The notes beneath the pieces were generated by a model, which did not search any database, was not told where the DNA came from, and saw nothing but the letters and a program-made list of their open reading frames with translations. From Arabidopsis thaliana (lineage: Eukaryota > Streptophyta > Magnoliopsida > Brassicales > Brassicaceae), in assembly GCF_000001735.4 (NCBI RefSeq), contig NC_003075.7:12959001-13023000 (forward strand): a stretch of DNA of 64,000 bases, written 5' to 3'. A program made the translations under genes and the position numbers. Position 1 is the stretch's first letter; every line of letters begins with the position of its first letter. Shown piece after piece: positions 22,226 to 33,486 of this stretch.

Positions 22226-23335
22226 ATGAATAATTTTCAGGAGAAGAAAAGAAGGCGTAGTAAAACGCCGAGAGTTTGTAATAACGAAGAAAACATGGAG
22301 AAGTTAGTACATAAAGAAATTGAGAAACGAAGGAGACAAGAAATGGCTTCTCTCTACGCGTCTCTCCGCTCTCTTCTCCCTTTAGAGTTCATCCAGGTCA
22401 AAACCCTAATTACTCTTGCTTTTAATTTCTTCCTCTTCTTCTTCTTTTTTTTTTGTTAAGGAAAAAGTCCACAAGTATGCTTTGTCGCTTAGTTTGTTAA
22501 AAAGATTCACTAGAACTCTAACACTCTATCATCACAATATCTCAAGTTGACCTCTACACCTTAATTACGTTTGATTTGGTTTTGTAGGGAAAACGTTCAA
22601 CGTCAGATCAGGTGAAAGGGGCAGTGAATTACATAGACTATTTGCAAAGGAATATCAAAGACATAAATTCCAAGAGAGATGACCTCGTGTTATTGTCTGG
22701 ACGAAGCTTTAGGAGTAGTAATGAACAAGAATGGAATGAGATTTCGAATCATGTCGTGATTCGTCCGTGTTTGGTCGGCATAGAGATAGTGTTGAGCATT
22801 CTCCAAACGCCATTCTCAAGCGTTCTGCAAGTGCTTCGTGAACACGGTCTCTATGTTCTTGGCTACATCTGTTCCAGTGTAAATGATAGACTCATTCATA
22901 CTCTACAGGCTGAGGTACAATATCTCGAGCTTACTAACTTTACAGCAATCGAAGCATTACTAACTTTACTAAGAATATAGAGAAATACTTAATCATAACA
23001 TATATTTCTAACTAACTTTACTAAGAATATAGAGAAATACTTAATCATAACATATATTTCTAACTTTGTTAATGTTTTCGATCTTGTCGGCTTACAAACG
23101 CGTTTATGTCCTAATTTGGAATGGAATATAGAATATAGCATACATCTTCTTCATAGCTTTTTGGAATGGCTTATTGTATCAGAGTAATGAATATATATGT
23201 TTGAGTTAATATGTGAAGTTGATTTGCCTTATGTTGAGTTAATATGTGAAGTTGATTTGCCTTATGTTGCAGGTCAACGATCTGGCTTTGATCGACTTAG
23301 CAGACCTTAAGGATACACTTACCCTGATGAAGTAA
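22226..23335 (+). CDS. BHLH118: bHLH118, basic helix-loop-helix transcription factor
   Basis: Three exons, 22226-22396, 22588-22914 and 23273-23335, give 186 residues. A basic region with [12 protein letters not shown] has the His-Glu-Arg spacing of E-box/G-box binders. Helix 1 ([15 protein letters not shown]) ends exactly at intron 1, and exon 2 opens with the loop and helix 2 ([16 protein letters not shown]). The rest has an ACT-like fold ([30 protein letters not shown]) that may serve dimerisation. An in-frame ATG at 22295 (residue 24) would give a 163-residue form that still contains the whole bHLH. The splice layout is the same as in bHLH126, the paralogue 3.4 kb downstream. Intron 2 contains two perfect or near-perfect tandem duplications, the second next to the 3' splice site. 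Confidence 0.9.
22961..23064 (+). repeat. 52-base perfect tandem duplication in bHLH118 intron 2
   Basis: Two adjacent copies of a 52-base unit beginning taactttactaagaatatag, at 22961-23012 and 23013-23064. I see no difference between the copies, so the event is recent. Confidence 0.9.
23201..23266 (+). repeat. 33-base tandem duplication beside the 3' splice site of bHLH118 intron 2
   Basis: Two adjacent copies of ttgagttaatatgtgaagtt plus gatttgccttatg, at 23201-23233 and 23234-23266. The right copy runs into the acceptor ttgcag|GTC, so the pyrimidine-tract and branch region is present twice; only the right copy is followed by an AG acceptor. Confidence 0.9.
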
Positions 23336-26300
23336 TTCAAATAATCAAACGTTTTTTTTCAGTAGATTCCTTTTAACTTCTCAAACCAAAACGATGTATA
23401 TATATGGTTCTTAGTACTTTTACTGTGTATTTATCTAGCTACTTTAAAGAATTTGTGCGTAAGAAACTAATGCTAGCTAGCTTTAATATCACAACCATCT
23501 CTTACATATTATATAAACTATGGTCCATCTAAACTTTTTCTTTATCATTGATGTTTTGACTATCTTGTTTATTCACAGAAAAAAATCTTCATTTTGAAAA
23601 TTTGATTAAATATCTTATGAAAACAAATTATCTTTCAAGAAAATATATTAGTTTACTCTATCTTTTGTTCATTAGGGACAATGACTATTATTTTGAGGAT
23701 TACCGCATGAGGCCTTCTTATTTCTAGACGTCTCTGCTCCTATATATAAGTCATATAACATTCTTATCTGAAGATGTACGTAATCTGTCGAGTTAGGATA
23801 TAATTAAGAGAATGGTGGAATTTAATTCGTACACATAGAATTAATGGTATAATTAATTTACTATTGTTGGTGTGAGTAGCATCAAATAGATGATAGAATA
23901 GTATTTTGAACAAAAATTCTGATAGATAGTATAAGCCTTCAAACTAAAATTGTTTCCGGACGAATACACGAAAAGAAAAATGAAATAATATTAACTTTCT
24001 AAAAACTCATCGATTGATGGGTATACACAAAATGGTTAAAAAGAAAAAAAAATGATTAACAGATTTTGAGATTATATAATACTGAAAATTTGAGTCGGAA
24101 ATTGATTTGCAATATGCAAAAGACAAGAAACATGAGGCAAAGGAAAAACCATTTTTCAGAGAAATCTAAACATGTGAAATTCGTTTTTCTAAAAGTAACA
24201 ATTTGCGAATTTATCAGCGACGGATATTTTTTAAAAATAATATGTAATGTTTCTGTTAGAAAGTACTTTTGGTTGACAAAAAGAACTGTTACAAACTTAC
24301 TTTGTTGTGTACGCACTGTTACAAAATTATCAAATTTGAATCTTGAAAATGGTTAATTAGGGTTGTGTGATACGCACTCCAGATCTGTAATCACAAATTA
24401 GCTAATGACTATAAAGTCGATGCAAAAAGTAAAACATAGGGAATGTATATTATATGCCGCTTAGTTGAAAACCGCTACATATCTATGATCGATTTAAATA
24501 TTTGAACTCTGGAACTGTTGACTTTTCTCTTAGACTTAAATTTTGGTAAACAATTTCAGCAACTAAAATGAGTGAGAAAACTTGGTTGTTGAAAAAAAAA
24601 GAGAGAGTGAGAAAACTTTGGTTTAGTTTTCTACAGTGACCAGCTTTGGGGTTTTGGGCGGAATTAATTAGCCAAGTAGGGTCTAGAAAATGTGATCTTT
24701 TAACACATGGCCAAAGTCGTTTATATTTGGTGATTCTGTTTAAAACTCACAATTTGTTTTTTTCTTTTCTTAAATTTTGAAATCATATCTATTTAGAACT
24801 AAAGTTCATCATAAATTTTGATGACCCTAATAAATAATATAGCGTCAATATAGAGAACTTAGCTGGAGATATATTGTAAATATGTTGTTGTAACGATCTA
24901 TTACGAATAACTATTGAAATACAATACAATTATTTAAAAGAGCAATATATAATTGTATAATTTACCACATCATTAGGATACTTCGCCCCAAACACATATT
25001 TTAATTCGTTTGAACGAACTTAAATAAAAAAAATAAAAAAAATCATTGGTTAAAACTTTTTATTGCAGAAATAATTGGTTGTTACTGTAGAAATAGCGGC
25101 TTCTATTCGCAACCGTCAGATATACAAGTCTAAAGAGATGTCTTTAGTTTAGTCGTGACTCCTACAAGGCATGTGTGTACGATCGCCTGATAGGGAATAA
25201 TTTAACTTTGCATAATCCATATTTTCCGACAATCATCGAGTTGACATGATTCGACATTTGGTCATACACGTAAATATAACAACGTGCTTCTAATTTTAAT
25301 TTTATAAGATTAAAACTATCAGATAGTACTTTTTGGGATATAGGAAAAATGCATCTCATGTAATAAAACTATAGCAGAAACGTGTCTTAAAAATAATTTA
25401 CATAATAAATAGTTAACTTGTTTTATCATGACTATAATATGCAAACATTATTGCGGTTGTACGCATGTAATAATATTACTGTATATAAACTGTTATATAC
25501 CAGCTCTTATAACTTTAAAACTCTATCCATTTTCTTAACGTAATGTATAGTATAAGTGAATGAAATTTTTCTCTTTTTACAAATTTATCTGGTTTATAAA
25601 AGTTGCTAATATCAGGCATAATATGGCTTATGGCGTATATTGAGCATATCAGCATACAACACACATCCCTAAAGAAAAGACTTTGGTCAAACATCCAACG
25701 AGATTATCTTTTATAGTATAGTGGCTCTTAATATGCGTATATACATATATATAAAAAACAAGGGATTCGTGACAGAGAAGAAGGATTTGCTTTGCCTTGA
25801 AAGGATAACCTTTACCAAAAGGATTATTTTTTAATAATGGAAACTGTGGAGGGATGTCATGGTTTTTATATTCAAAGCATATTATATTGAAATAGTATCT
25901 TCTTAAGAACAGTATATCTTTAGCATTATATATCTGATACGCAATGGATATGGACGTTTAATAAACATGTGAAAAGACTAGTTGCAGTGTGAGCAGGTGC
26001 AAATAAAAAGAAAGGATCGGAGCCCACATGCGACCATCGCAACATCATCAACGGTTGAGATTTGAGGTTTTGTTTTCATGTATCCGAATCTTAAGACATG
26101 GTTGCACTTTCACGTCGACATTTGTCAAATAGTTATATTCTCCAGTTCCTCCTAGTTGTATGAGAATATAATTTTGTTTTAGAGAAAATGTGCATTATGG
26201 TTTTTTTTTTTTTCCAACAGTTTGCGTTTTAGATACTAATTCTGTATTTCATGGAAAGAGATGGATTCGCAATGGTATTTCACATAAAGGAAATTTTGTG

Positions 26301-26771
26301 TTGGATGATGGTATGACAAAAGCTGTTTGGAGGGTATAAATTATTAAGTTGACATTAATTTCAAAAATTTATAATTATGTGTTTTAATTCTCTTAATTAA
26401 ATAAACTGTAGAGGATTTTATTTTGTTATGTATATATATTGACTATAAGTTGTATTCTACTAGTTTGTTACAAATCAAGCCCGAGGCTCATCCCATAAAT
26501 GAAATAAAAAAAAACTGATAACTATTTCAATTTTATTTAAAAAAAAAAAAAGAGTAATTCCGTAACCTGCATTATTTGGTCCTCCTACTGTGTATCTATT
26601 TAATATTTAAATAATGGTCCTCCCTCTCACCTAAGGAGACATAGAGAACCATCTGGTTCTTTAAGGCACCATCATTCAACAAGTAAACAATAAAGGAAAT
26701 TAAATTATCACAAGACAGAACCACAAAATCCTTTGGAGATCTGACACTGGTAAAGCTCAAAGTGTCAAACT
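23336..26771. other. AT-rich intergenic region between the bHLH paralogues
   Basis: 3.4 kb without recognisable genes. Scattered short ORFs on both strands (for example overlapping ORFs near 24,056-24,356) show no domain and use AT-rich codons. The right 250 bases are the bHLH126 promoter and 5' UTR. No terminal inverted repeats or long repeats were identified by eye. Confidence 0.5.
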
Positions 26772-27683
26772 ATGGATCCTTATAAGAATCTTAATCCAAA
26801 AGGTTACCAGAGACAGAGACCGTTTAGCTCAGCCGGCGAGAGTGGCGGCAGCGGCGGCTCCGGTACGGCCCATGAAACAGATGACAATAAGAAGAAGAAG
26901 AAGCTTCTCCACCGCGACATCGAACGCCAAAGAAGACAAGAAATGGCTACACTCTTTGCTACTCTTCGTACTCACTTACCTCTTAAATACATCAAGGTTC
27001 ATATTCTTAATTACTCACTCTTTTCTCTCAAATTTATTTACTTTTTCGTTATATCAATTGTTCGAAGAAACCAAGATTTGGTGAGATTTGGCTGCTAGGG
27101 TTGTGAATATGTCGTTTTTTGTATTTAATTTAGTTTTGTATTTAATCTTTATTTATAGGGAAAAAGAGCTGTGTCGGATCATGTAAATGGAGCGGTAAAT
27201 TTCATTAAGGACACGGAAGCACGGATTAAAGAACTTAGTGCAAGAAGAGACGAGTTAAGTAGAGAAACCGGCCAAGGATATAAATCGAATCCGGATCCAG
27301 GAAAAACTGGATCCGATGTAGGCAAATCGGAGCCGGCGACTGTGATGGTGCAACCACACGTGAGCGGTTTAGAAGTGGTAGTGAGCAGCAACTCCTCAGG
27401 CCCCGAAGCTTTGCCACTATCAAAAGTGCTCGAGACAATTCAGGAGAAAGGGCTTGAAGTCATGAGCTCCTTCACTACAAGAGTCAATGATAGGCTCATG
27501 CACACTATTCAAGTAGAGGTATGGTTGGTTACAACATGTCAACATGCCATGTCAATGGAAGTTAATCTAGGGTTTCATTACATTTAACTATATTCAATAC
27601 AGGTTAATAGTTTCGGATGCATAGACTTATTATGGTTGCAGCAGAAGCTAGTTGAGGATTTGATACTTTCGACGGGGTACTAA
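26772..27683 (+). CDS. BHLH126: bHLH126, basic helix-loop-helix transcription factor
   Basis: Three exons, 26772-26996, 27159-27518 and 27603-27683, give 221 residues. A Gly/Ser-rich leader ([12 protein letters not shown]) and a Lys run precede the bHLH: basic part [12 protein letters not shown], helix 1 [15 protein letters not shown], intron, then [16 protein letters not shown]. The C-terminal half ([43 protein letters not shown]) matches bHLH118 closely. Both introns sit at the same codons as in bHLH118, so the two arose by tandem duplication. His, Glu and Arg for E-box contact are all present. The family is close to the iron-response bHLH38/39 group, but the role of this member is not known to me. 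Confidence 0.93.
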
Positions 27684-30600
27684 TCATGCAGAAACATACC
27701 ATTCGTAGTCCTAAAGAACTTCCTCATCGTATGATCTCTTTTACCCGAGCTCTTCATTCGTTATATGAGCTTAGCTAAATAGAAACTCATTTCCAAATTA
27801 TTGTCCTTTTTAGATGTGGTATTGAAGCCTTGCATGTTAGTGGATATAAAACAGTATTTTTTGTAGATATCATATGTTTGTTGCTCCAATTATTGTTTTC
27901 TTGTTCATGAACTTATATATACTTAGAAGTTAAGAACTAATGTGAAAGTCATATATAATTATAAACACTAGAATTTCACATGGTTCTAGTTCATATATCA
28001 ATGGAAGACTAATATTAGCAATGTTCGATATGGTGTATTTTTGTTCATGTGTTTTACAACATTATAACTATGGTTGATGTTCTAATGAACTAATCTCACC
28101 GTATACTTGATGCAGAAAAAATCAAAGTCTTCTTGAAATTTCGTTATGAGAGCAAGGTGCATAGGTGTTAAAGTTCATTCATGGATTGAGGTGTAGCTTT
28201 GGTTTAAACAAGTTCAAGTGACTTCATGGGGTAGATCATAACTTCACCATGATTCGCCGCCGTAAAGACCAAGGGTCTGATGTTTTCAGTAGAGATTTTT
28301 TTTTTCTCACGGGCAAGCCATTTTTTTGTTTCCCTTTCATTATAACATTTTGTATCACTCCATTGTTAGGTTTTCTTGGGTTTTCTCGTATGGAAAATAA
28401 GTTTTTCTGTAATACATATCCATGAATCATTTAGACCTGTATTAGAAGGAAAATCCGGAAGGGCATAGTAAAATAAAGGCCAATACAATAGCATAATATA
28501 TATATATCGCCTAGTTCTAACCAGATAAGTATGAAGCAAGGGTAGGTGAGAACCATCTTTTGGGCTCTATAATAGTCAGAATCTGCTAGGTTGTTTCTAG
28601 CCTACTATTCTCTACGCTATCAGTACCACATTGGTGAATTAGATTTCGATATTTTATGTGAATTGTTCACACATAAAACTGCGAAAATTGAGAAGTAACA
28701 TAACTGTTATCTCTACGATATATATCAAAGATGAGAGACTATATATGAAGTAGTAGCACTAACCTCGATACAACCAATCCTTTGGGCGATTCGAAAGTGG
28801 TAAAATAGAAGTTCCAAATAACTAACAGATGGTAATACTAACCAGTAACCACACAATAAAAGATCGTTTGAATGTACGTGCATGAGTTGATAACCCTAAC
28901 ACAAATAAACATACATACAAATGCCATCACTATTTTGAAATTTTAAATAACTATTTAATTCATAAGCACAAGGCCTCACATCATCAAATGAGTAAATGAC
29001 ATAGCAAATGTGAAGTCAGACAAATTATTTATACAAGATTATGATATTTAATTACGATATTTTTTTCGGAAATAAGAAGCATATTACAAAATTGCCATAG
29101 ATAAAAGCCTAAGATTCAATGCAGAGAACCACCTTTCTATTTTTAAATCTTGAATTTGCAAAATCTCACTTTCTTTTGTAGTTCACGATACGACACAGTA
29201 TTATACATATCCCCAGAATCTTGGTTTCTTTTCTTTTCATACGTACCCATAAGCATATGAACAGATCGACCACATATTATTTAATAAAATCTCATTACTT
29301 TAGATCTAAATAGTCACTTTAATTAATACATGTCACGAACTTAAGCGAAGTTGACAGTAGTTCAAATGTTTTAAGAGATACGCATGATGAGTGGTTAAGA
29401 TCTCACTAATATTCGTTTGATATCTTATATCATTATTGGTAATTTAATTAATTATCAACTAGGAGTCTTATTTTTTAATTTAAATGTGTGGTTGTTAAAA
29501 AATGTTTTTTTAAATCAAAACTTGAGATGCCGTCCAACAAATTCATGATCTTCAAATCGGATAGTGTTCCGATAAAGAAAATCCCAGACGATATATTAAT
29601 GAGAATTAATAATATTTAAACCCATATTATTTCCAACTAGTTAACAACCAAACTAATAAATAACAACAATATTGAAAATAGAAACATTAACTCCATCTCA
29701 TATCAGTTGAAAATATAAACTACATGACTCGAAGTGTTTTGATGGCATTAAGAAATGTTCAGTACATTAATTTCAAAAAGGGGATTACGTTATTTCTTTT
29801 TATTTCTTTTTTTGTCTTTTTCTAACAACATTTCACAAAAAGAGAATAACAATAAGAAGCCATAAAAAGGAAACCTTTATATTTTCTTCAGTTGGCTAAT
29901 TTCGTCGATAATGTTTGTACACGGATCTAGTAATTAAACCAAAAATAAATAAAAATTCCACTGCAATAATTAGAGAGCAAGACATTAATATGTGTACATC
30001 TTTCCTACTTCTTACGTATAAGTATAGACCAAAACTTATTTTATTTGTGTGCATGTCCTGTGGTGTTTACTGTTTAATTTAAGCCCACTATTATATGACA
30101 GTGATTTGTAGCCAAACATATCCTCATGCACACGTTCACAATCATGTACTTCTCGATCAGTTGGTGTCATGTCCCAGAGATTCAGAAATGGATTTATCCA
30201 GTTTTGTATATCTGTGTTTCCAGTCAATAGATTATCATTTAAGGATGATTTCTCACCAACCCAATCCAAGATTTTTTGGGTGAACAATCGTTGTATATAT
30301 GATACAAAAAGGTTCTACAAAACAAGTACACGTGTGACGTGTGAAAAAAAAAAGTACACATGTGAAAACATACAGACCTAACTGGTTTGCTATTCCGTCT
30401 ATTGTTTTATGTTACTTCCTAAGGTCAATGTTGAGTTGTACGTTAAAGTAAATCAAATAATAATAATATTGAAGCTTTTTTGATAAATATAAAGATAATA
30501 TTGAAGCTTTTCTGCTTGTATACCAAAATAGTTGCATATATGTGATATCATGATATAGTGTTAGCAGAAATATCCAAATTTGCAGAAAAAAAAACACATG

Positions 30601-30906
30601 ATTTTCAGGCCATGCCACATTTTAAAATAAATGATTATCATATGGTCAAATTTAAAATGGACGGATGGGCTATCAACCTATTAAATAGTGGACTTGCCCA
30701 TTACTAGCCCATAAATAAAAAGGTTACGTCCCAAAAAAATGTTACTTTTCAAAATAAACTAAACGCGGATCTAGAATATGACATGACTAAAGCCCAAAAC
30801 CCATGTAACTACTCAACCTATATACTGTATGATTGATACTTCAAAGTTCAAAACATTAAAAATTCAAAAATTTCACTGTTGAATTGCCATGAGTTTTATT
30901 TATTTA

Positions 30907-30939
<33 letters not shown>

Positions 30940-31981
30940 GTAAAAGCCATGAGTAGTTTTACACCCGAAAGCTAACTCACAAAACAGTACTCTCACCAAA
31001 TAGGAGAAAGATCAGATCAGATCGTGTGAAGGTTGTTATTAGATGTCATCGTTTTAGGGGTCAATATTTTGAACTGCATGGAAGTTAATTCTCTTAGATA
31101 TTTCTCCAAAATCTTTTAAGAAGAACAGACGGTGAAAAGTATTCAATTATGTTCGATATTTCTTAGGGTCAGGGTTATGCCTCTCGTCAGCTTAATCCCT
31201 TTTTTGACCTTGTTTTCAAATTTTCTTTTGTTTCGATTGCTCTGGACTAAAAAACATGGTTAAAATTAGCAAAACTGGTTAAAAATGCTGCAATTAGTGG
31301 CGACCAAAAATAAACAACATGTGACATCGATATAAAGTGTTTGTTTCCTAGAGACCCAACTACAGAAACAAGACCACATGTTTATATATTTGTGGAGTTT
31401 TTTCACCCTAAATTGATTTTTTTTTTTTTTTTGCTTGGACATGAAAATCAATAATGCGGTTACTTTGAACTAAAAAACGCAAATCAATCTATCATTTGGG
31501 AGTTGGAATCTTACGATTTTGGGAAGAAAGCACTCTTAGTTAGGCTCTATATAGACTTACTTATATATGGTGTCCCATATGTTTATTTATTTTCTGATGA
31601 AACCCCAAGATGATGCATGATGAACATAATTCCTCTTTAACCTTAATTCGTACTCACTTGTCATAGTGGTGTGTTCACTATTTTTGTATTGATTCTTCAT
31701 CCCCCATTCCCTAAACTTGCTATTAGCTAAACCAATTGATCTGATATCCTCGTTAAAACATAAATGGATGATCTTTACATATCTTCTTGATTTGTTGAAA
31801 AGTTTTTTTTCCTTTGATAGAATTTGTTAGATACTTGTGAGTGCGTATTAAGTATTTTAGTTTAACGGATAGATTTTATAAATGAGATGCTAAAAGGTGT
31901 TATTGCCTATTACCATATACATACATGAAATATAAAGAAGATACTAGTAACTAACAAGACAAGACATGAATATTTTATTTC
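27684..31981. other. Large AT-rich intergenic region
   Basis: 4.3 kb with no gene that I can support. The left end holds the bHLH126 3' UTR and the right end the GA20ox1 3' UTR. A short T-run plus GT-repeat insertion with flanking duplication lies at 30886-30954 (separate entry). ORFs near 30,036-30,381 on both strands lack domains. Confidence 0.5.
30886..30954. repeat. T-run/(GT)n tract flanked by 9-base direct repeats
   Basis: The 9-mer gccatgagt occurs at 30886-30894 and 30946-30954. Between them lie tttattta, a run of about 20 T, (GT)6-7 and ggtaaaa. Matching short direct repeats around a homopolymer tail resemble a target-site duplication around a tiny 3' end of a retroposed sequence (poly(A) on the minus strand). 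Slippage expansion between pre-existing repeats is the alternative. Confidence 0.5.
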
Positions 31982-33409
31982 TTAGATGGGTTTGGTGAGC
32001 CAATCTGAAAAGGCTTGGAGAGTGTTCATGTCTGCTCTATAATGTTTCTGAGTGAACTCAAGGAACATAGACCATGTGAAGTCAGGGTATCTTCTTGATG
32101 TGATGCTGTCCAAAAGCTCTCTCGGTGGCGTCACTACTCTGTCTTTTTTCGGACACAAGAAGAATGCAAGTGATTTCCTCTCGCTCTCGCTGTTCACCAC
32201 CGCCCGGTGCAAGCAGCTCTTGTATCTATCGTTCGATAGAGCCTACAAAACAATATTAAGCCCAGTTTAGTATATGGAGGTACCTAGCCAAAGGCTGTAT
32301 ATATCTAACCAAGATGTGAGGTTTTTAAAAATCTAAATGGGTTACCATGAAAGTATCGCCGATATTGACCACAAAGGCCTTGGGGTTGGGACGAATGGAG
32401 CGCCATTGATTTTCCACAAAGACTTGAAGGCCATTAACATGGTCTTGGTGAAGGATGGTAAGAGATGTTGGATCACAATGAGGTCCTGTTCCTAGTGTGA
32501 GATCTGGTTTTATACATGGAGGGTAGTAATTCAGTCTCATTATTGAATCGTTTTCTTCGAAAAACTCTCTAAAGTAGTCCCGTTTTACGCCTAAACTTAG
32601 CCCCAGAAGCTCCATGATCTTCAGTGATAGAGAACTCATTGCTTCACAATACTCTTGATACACCTTCCTGCAACCACAAACCAACATTAACATAAGTCTT
32701 CTACAGTTACGGTACAGTGGTCGGTATAGAAGAAACCGGTTATTGGTTTAAGACGTTTTCTATATAAAAAAAACAGAGGAAAAGACAAAAGACATGTTAA
32801 ATGTTTGATTTCTCTATCTCTTTCTTTTTTAGATTATTTGCTCTGTTTTAACTTTTACCCAAATGGCTGAAACCCATGTCCCAACGCATCGCAGAAGTAA
32901 TCTTGAACGGATTTTGAGCGGCTCATGTCGTCGCAAAACCGGAAAGAAAGGGTCTCCTTCCATGGAAGCTTGGTGGAGAAGCGTCCGGTGAAACTGCTTG
33001 CGTAGCCAACACTCTCACCGGATTTTCTAAGAACCCTCTGTTTTTCGGAGAGAGGCATATCAAAGAAGCGGCTCGTGTATTCATGAGCGTCTGAAATAAG
33101 CTCCTCGCTGATGCCGTGATTGACCACGAGGAAGAAACCGTGCTTCTTACAGGCCTCAGAGATCAGTCTCGAAGCATCTAAAGTGGAGGATGGATCAGAG
33201 AGAAGGTTTTGAAGGTCGATGAGAGGAACATCAAGCTCGAGAACGTTGATGGAAGGTTTTTCGTCGTCAGGCCAGATGAATTGGTTTGGGATATTGGCTT
33301 GAAGGTTAAGCATTGAAGGGTTGAAGATTAACGGAGTTTGAATATTTCCAAGGCCTAGCTTCGGTTTGTCTTCTTCCTCAGGAGATGTTGTTACGAAACT
33401 TACGGCCAT
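31982..33409 (-). CDS. GA20OX1: GA20ox1, gibberellin 20-oxidase
   Basis: Three exons, 33409-32859, 32667-32346 and 32242-31982, give 377 residues. It is a soluble 2-oxoglutarate/Fe(II) dioxygenase that oxidises C-20 of GA12 and GA53 stepwise to GA9 and GA20, the rate-limiting part of gibberellin synthesis. Fe ligands are H247 and D249 in GPHCDPTSL and H303 in [10 protein letters not shown]; the following RKS supplies the 2-oxoglutarate contact. The GA20ox signatures NYYPPC and LPWKETLSF are intact. The N-terminal DIOX_N part includes [12 protein letters not shown]. This is the GA5 semidwarf locus. A minus-strand TATATAAA at 33479-33486, 70 bases from the ATG, is the likely TATA box. Long gene-poor flanks on both sides may hold regulatory DNA. 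Confidence 0.97.
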
Positions 33410-33478
33410 TTTGAGAGATTATAGTAAAGTGAGTAGTAGTATTGCGAGGAGATACGGGAACCAATGGTCCTTTTAGTC

Positions 33479-33486
33479 TTTATATA
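33479..33486 (-). promoter_or_regulatory. GA20ox1 TATA box
   Basis: TATATAAA on the minus strand, 70 bases upstream of the start codon. It leaves room for a 5' UTR of roughly 35-45 bases. Confidence 0.7.
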
